From: a virus
Virus record (IMG/VR): IMGVR_UViG_3300038566_000123
Span: 1-36,808 of that record
Length of the DNA stretch: 36,808 nucleotides
Reading direction: 5' to 3' (one strand)
Made by a program: the position numbers and the translations under genes. Shown here piece by piece: positions 33,401 to 36,808 of the stretch. Within the stretch, counting starts at the first letter, position 1; the number at the start of each line of letters is the position of its first letter. The notes beneath the pieces are model-generated. The model saw nothing but the letters and a program-made list of their open reading frames with translations, was not told the origin of the DNA and did no database searches.

Positions 33401-36400
33401 CGCAAGTTCACCAAGGCAATGCTTCAGGAAATAACTCACTCGCCACGCTCTGATCTCAAAAAGCCACAAATGGTTAAAAGTGCGTATGAGCGTATGCTTG
33501 CGGCTCACGTTATGGGTGATGCTACGTTTACCATCTTCGGCGGCTCTAAAACCTACGAACAACAAATGATGGAGAAAATTAACAAGCAGACTCAAGCAGA
33601 TATTGACGCAGCTTACGAGAAGCAACGTGAATACCGCGCTCAAATGAAGCAGCGTAAAGACGAGTTTGTAAAATCGCTATCTAACCCTGAAACCTTGCCA
33701 GAGTTTAAAGAGTTCATCCGTGTTCGCGGCAAAGACAAAATGAGCCCTGAGCAGTTGGCCGCTTATGATGAGCTTGTTGCTGAATCAATGGCAGAAGTTA
33801 AGCCTGAAGTTATAAAAGCTGAAGCTGAAGCCGTAACCACTGAGCGAGCGCAAACCAAGCACACTAAAACAGGTGCGGATCTGTTTGTAGTAAAAATGGT
33901 TGGCCGTGTACCTAAAGAGCAATTCAGAGAGTTAAGCGGAAAGGCTAAACAGTTAGGCGGTTATTACTCTTCTTACTCAAAAGGTGACGCGATACCAGGC
34001 TTCCAATTTAAAACGGTTGAAGCGGCTGATCAGTTTGAACAGTTACTATCTGGCAAAGATGTTGATAAAAGCGACTTTGCAGAAGCCAAAGCTGAAGTTA
34101 AACAGTCAAAGAACGCTGACAAGCTTCTAAACATGGCTGAAAAGATGGAAGCCAAGGCTACAGAAGAGATTAACCGACCAAGACAATCTAACACAGCAAG
34201 GCGCGCTTCAATGGCTGCTAACGCCACTGAGAGAGCCGAGAAGCAACTAGCTTTAGCTAAGACGGTTCGCAATATCGCCGTTAAGCTTCAGGAAGGTGAA
34301 GTTAAACACTTAGGCCAAATGAGCCAGGTTACACAGCTTGAAGAGTTAATAAGCATACAAAACAGAGCAATACCGAATGATCTGTATGAGCAAGGTTCGT
34401 TTGATGGTTACTCAATTAACAGGCCATTGAAAGAGGGTGTTACTGTTGAAGATTACATTGCTAACGTTAAGTACCCGTCGCTAGAAGTTTACGGTTCAAA
34501 CATGAAATCGTTATCAGAGAAGCTATCTGGTAAGAAGGGTTTCATGCGAATTTCAAAAGAAATACTTAAACTACCAAGCGCAAAAGCTAGGGGTGATTGG
34601 AAAGTATTAACTGACGCTCAATACAAGAAGCTTTATGAAGCCGTTAAAATTGGTTTCATCAATGAGTATGATATTGGCGGTTACGCTGTTGATAGACACA
34701 AAACAATAGGCAGGCTTGAAAAGCTAGGCATCAAAACAGAAGAGCAATTACGCGCCGCTATTCGTGAGCTTGATTCTCTTCGAGTGGCTAAGCGACAAGA
34801 GGACCCAGTTAAAAAGCTTGAGCGTGATTTAGTTGGCAAGAAGATTGAAGGCTTCTTTCCTACTCCTACGCCATTAGTTGATCAGATGATTGACTATGCA
34901 GACATTAAACCAGGGCATGAGGTTTTAGAGCCTTCCGCCGGTAAAGGCAATATTGCAGATCAGATCATGGTTTCCGCGCCGGATGCCTCGCTTGACGTTG
35001 TTGAATACAACACTTCACTTGCTTCATTGCTTGAGGTTAAAGGCTATAACGTTGTTGGTAATGACTTTCTTGAATACTCCGGAAAGCAGTATGACCGTAT
35101 TGTGATGAATCCACCGTTTGAGAACTTCCAGGATATTGACCATGTAAAACATGCTTATGACCTGTTAAAGCCTGGTGGAAAACTTGTGGCTATCATGGGC
35201 GCTGGCGTGAAGAACTCGCGCAAGAAAGCAGTTGAGTTCCGTGAGTGGCTTGATGATGCTGGCAGTTACATTGAAGACTTACCAGAAGGAAGCTTTAAAG
35301 GTTCTGAGCGATCTACTGGCGTTAACACCGTGATGGTGACGATTGAGAAAAACGACACAAACACACTTAACTACAAGAAGGATGACAGCAAAGTTTCACC
35401 AACACCGAAAGACGGTGAACGTGTATTTCATGCGCCTGGTCATAACTTCATTGGCATGTTTCGTTCAACTGGGATACCTGAGCGCCGTGAGTTTGTTACC
35501 ATTGAAGGCCGCAAGGTTAAAATACCTGAGAATCCACAGCGTATTGAGCCGATCATGAGTAAGCTAATCAAGATAACAGGCCGCCGCATTTACTTTGGAA
35601 AAATCAAAGGTAAGTCTGCTGAAGGTTTCTATCGTCCTAATGTTGGTGAGATCAGAACGCGCCGCAAGAATGATGTTGAAGTATTGGCTCACGAAATGGC
35701 CCACTATCTTGATGTGTATTCAAATATCACTTTGCCTAACTTCCAGAAGCTTTATAAAGATCCGAAGTATTCTAGCGAAGTGGCTGCGCTTAGCTATACC
35801 GATGCTGATCCGAAAATTGAAAAAATTGAAGGGTTCGCTGAGTTTGTGCGTCTATGGCTAACGAATGCCAATGAAGCACAATTAAGAGCGCCTAAGTTCT
35901 ATGATGCGTTTACCAATGAGTTAGCGCGTGATCGTAAGCTTCTTAACCCTATGCGCGATATGCAAGACTTAATGCACAAGTTCTACTTCCAGGGGCCGGA
36001 TAAGTTAGGCCAAGCGTTAATTGGTCAAGATGTTTCATTTAAGCAGCGTTTTAACGAGTGGGCTTATCGGCGTGACTCTCGTATTCGTCAGCAAGTTATT
36101 GACCGTTTCCACGCAGCTAGAAAGGTTGAGCAAGAGCTAACCCGTAAAATTGGCACCGTTGAAGAGTCGGCTTGGAAGCAATTCAGAATTGCCAATGGTG
36201 GCGCTGAGGGTATCGCTGATTACATTCTTAACTATGGCACCGTTCAATTTGACGAGAAAGGCGATCTAAAGCGTAGCGGAAAAAGCTTACATGAAGTAAT
36301 GGAGCCAGTTAAAACAATCAAGCTAAAGCCTGAGCATAAAGGTGATCAGAAAATTGATTTGCTAATGCGTTACTTTGCTGGCCGCCGAGCGTTAGAGCTT

Positions 36401-36808
36401 CACCGACAGAAGCGTGAAAACCTGATCCCTAAAGAAACTGCTAAAGAATGGGCTCGACTTGGTAAAGATTACCCGGTGTTTGAGTCTATCCAGAAAGAGT
36501 ATCAGCAGTTTAATGATCGCATGATGGACTTTTACGAAGAAGCTGGAATGATTACACCTGAAGGCCGTAAAACCATGCAGTCAATGAATAAAGACTATGT
36601 TCCTTTCAACCGTATCCGTGATCAGCTTGCTGGTGGTAAAGGTGCGGCTAGTGCTGGTTTCCAAAAGCTTAAAGGTGGCACCGCTAACTTGAATGATATT
36701 TTGGTGAACATTCAGGATGGTATAACGGCCAACGTCCGATCGGCATTAAACAACCGAGCTAAGCAGCGACTTTATCAATACATATCAGGCCATAAAGACG
36801 GGGCAATT
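30464..36808 (+). CDS. Giant polyvalent ejection-type protein, N-terminal part (continues at 24-1982)
   Basis: It starts at GTG 30464, eight bases after AGGAG, and stays open to the window end. Joined over the 77-bp overlap it totals 2742 residues. Seen in order: an N-terminal motif (FIKNFRAENPVYDDMPDDQL), Gly/Ala-rich hydrophobic helices (about 120-400), a DdrB-like ParB domain with SGRHR at 553-557, charged Lys/Glu/Ala linkers, a domain with GGYYSSYSKGDAIPGFQF (about 1160-1180), a methyltransferase with VLEPSAGKG (1487-1495) and NPPF (1549-1552), a zincin-like peptidase with HEMAH (1743-1747) and downstream EGFAEFVRLWL, then an LPD38-type C-terminus. It occupies the P22 gp16 place. Phage polyvalent proteins are thought to be injected with DNA and counter host defence; that role is inferred here. 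Confidence 0.9.
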   Translation, partial: MSDFIKNFRAENPVYDDMPDDQLVTALHNKYYSDIPVEQFNQKIGFQVAPIDPVVSDPVAEQEPGLIAQPRPQEPVAPMTGYGSSSDIPIQQQEPIPPQPVDGFTGTAMKAPEEQSMLELVSGKLKNWGAGAGERAGDVGGALLQTIETVGSGLEQKFPMGGLVWEDGDIIPSVLGPEEWAKREAKPILTKGADVLKGIDLGYQEKVGWEDVKKSFSEGGPLSGSAYADVLEYGIEQGVKSVPDMVAAITALPAYIFARSGEIGEQRAQNKGKESAELEDVLEAAPFAVAASLLERIGAKGITQAGKEEIGKEILKAGILNSTKRVAAAGGKAMTKEAATEAIQEGMIEYVGERYGTDVAMDWKEALDQAAAGAVAGGVFGGTGGGVMATANEINYSPEKVIAKQLEKDIEATDVAGTEQAAIEALSPEQAQMQQEQKPQQKQELRAKEVQAKPEAVKPVVKQEFEIDKAQATEQEPVALELPEEKPVKQQIVGKEVVEAPIEEITISEDVPQFKEGANVKGVVEPLGGKFERTGAAPVQIWVREDGRKEVISGRHRLDLAERSGEKTIPAQYHYESEGFGADQAAVLDAMLNIREGQGKVKDYVDFIKATKPRKQEAESQGILARQTGKRAFTIATEGSDALITSHRNDQLTDEAATRIAEAAPRNEALQAVGIKAIQEGKTIAVAENMVKAVKTMTDETAQQSGDLFGFDDSAMVEAENLAKAAVKKQNEIQKTLSAVQGAAKRPELAAKEGVDVKNPEAIKARIAELKEQKRDWQNWHTNPKLTQELKAQPEKAVTDEKPAITEEAKAPAPEQTAQPLPKEKDTFTNWNAKDSEGGPSEQSFTRGEYAKAVKSDSKGTFFDGGEIEGISQAKQQAKIKGVWHDFGSIVKADKPEPVKKPTKPMSEVVESVSKKKGKGLTDADKVPAPKADYATEPAQAYRSFMESVANQTATVSEIKADAESLVKNKDAIIAKMSDRKFTKAMLQEITHSPRSDLKKPQMVKSAYERMLAAHVMGDATFTIFGGSKTYEQQMMEKINKQTQADIDAAYEKQREYRAQMKQRKDEFVKSLSNPETLPEFKEFIRVRGKDKMSPEQLAAYDELVAESMAEVKPEVIKAEAEAVTTERAQTKHTKTGADLFVVKMVGRVPKEQFRELSGKAKQLGGYYSSYSKGDAIPGFQFKTVEAADQFEQLLSGKDVDKSDFAEAKAEVKQSKNADKLLNMAEKMEAKATEEINRPRQSNTARRASMAANATERAEKQLALAKTVRNIAVKLQEGEVKHLGQMSQVTQLEELISIQNRAIPNDLYEQGSFDGYSINRPLKEGVTVEDYIANVKYPSLEVYGSNMKSLSEKLSGKKGFMRISKEILKLPSAKARGDWKVLTDAQYKKLYEAVKIGFINEYDIGGYAVDRHKTIGRLEKLGIKTEEQLRAAIRELDSLRVAKRQEDPVKKLERDLVGKKIEGFFPTPTPLVDQMIDYADIKPGHEVLEPSAGKGNIADQIMVSAPDASLDVVEYNTSLASLLEVKGYNVVGNDFLEYSGKQYDRIVMNPPFENFQDIDHVKHAYDLLKPGGKLVAIMGAGVKNSRKKAVEFREWLDDAGSYIEDLPEGSFKGSERSTGVNTVMVTIEKNDTNTLNYKKDDSKVSPTPKDGERVFHAPGHNFIGMFRSTGIPERREFVTIEGRKVKIPENPQRIEPIMSKLIKITGRRIYFGKIKGKSAEGFYRPNVGEIRTRRKNDVEVLAHEMAHYLDVYSNITLPNFQKLYKDPKYSSEVAALSYTDADPKIEKIEGFAEFVRLWLTNANEAQLRAPKFYDAFTNELARDRKLLNPMRDMQDLMHKFYFQGPDKLGQALIGQDVSFKQRFNEWAYRRDSRIRQQVIDRFHAARKVEQELTRKIGTVEESAWKQFRIANGGAEGIADYILNYGTVQFDEKGDLKRSGKSLHEVMEPVKTIKLKPEHKGDQKIDLLMRYFAGRRALELHRQKRENLIPKETAKEWARLGKDYPVFESIQKEYQQFNDRMMDFYEEAGMITPEGRKTMQSMNKDYVPFNRIRDQLAGGKGAASAGFQKLKGGTANLNDILVNIQDGITANVRSALNNRAKQRLYQYISGHKDGAI
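36732..36808. repeat. Right copy of 77-bp terminal overlap
   Basis: Identical to 22-98 and in the same codon phase of the giant gene. Trimming one copy together with the primer tag yields a circular genome of 36,710 bp. Confidence 0.93.

Noticed and set aside
30468-36000. Many small frames on both strands within the giant gene
   Set aside because: They are in other frames of a continuous coding region, lack ribosome-binding sites and encode low-complexity sequence typical of shadow frames of Glu/Lys/Ala-rich protein.
30464-36808. N4-type virion RNA polymerase
   Set aside because: The size is similar in class, but no polymerase T/DxxGR or related motifs were seen; ParB-like, methyltransferase and peptidase motifs dominate.
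1-36808. tRNA genes, CRISPR arrays, insertion sequences
   Set aside because: No tRNA-like cloverleaf, no regularly spaced repeats and no transposase were recognised in the reading; a tRNA scan would be needed for a definitive negative.

Overview
The window is an essentially complete tailed-phage genome of the P22-like podovirus type, cut open at an arbitrary point. Bases 22-98 are repeated exactly at 36732-36808 (77 bp) and the reading frame continues across the join, so the molecule closes to a circle of about 36.71 kb. Bases 1-17 are the fixed tag of a random-PCR library primer and are not phage DNA. The host is probably a gammaproteobacterium: the virion genes follow P22 order, the recombination genes are of Erf and lambda-exonuclease type, and a NinG/Rap homologue is present. 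Nothing in the sequence fixes the host genus.

Layout on the circle. A divergent control region at about 9068-9182 separates two transcription units. The leftward unit (9067 down to 4252) holds an XRE/Cro-like regulator, a DUF1376 O-like replication protein with internal 21-bp tandem repeats, a DUF6475-like partner, two Cys-rich small proteins, a Dam-type adenine methyltransferase, a small acidic protein, a DUF1367 protein, an HNH/AP2-type mobile endonuclease and NinG/Rap. Everything else is rightward: a small exported protein, Erf annealase, YqaJ exonuclease with a long charged tail, a DEDDh exonuclease, DUF2303 and small unknowns (9183-15206). Lysis genes follow (amidase and two holin-like proteins, 15214-16651), then packaging (small and large terminase, 17145-19574), portal, scaffold and coat (19873-24301), the tail machine (gp4-, gp10- and gp26-like, 24363-28318, interrupted by a second HNH endonuclease), ejection proteins (28326-30420), one giant gene and a tailspike (1984-4266).

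The most notable object is the giant gene. It starts at GTG 30464, runs off the right end and continues at the left end to 1982, giving a predicted 2742-residue polyvalent protein. Visible in it are a DdrB-like ParB domain, an SAM-dependent methyltransferase (VLEPSAGKG, NPPF), a zincin-like metallopeptidase (HEMAH) and a C-terminal membrane segment. It sits exactly where P22 has ejection protein gp16, so it probably enters the cell with the DNA and may protect the incoming genome. The adjacent tailspike carries a NodB/CE4-like polysaccharide deacetylase domain instead of a beta-helix hydrolase.

No integrase, CI-type cleavable repressor, DNA polymerase, helicase, tRNA or CRISPR array was found. 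The phage appears to initiate its own replication but use the host replisome. The Cro-like switch without an integrase leaves its lifestyle open; lytic growth is the simpler reading. Small-gene functions and most regulatory sites are inferred by eye.
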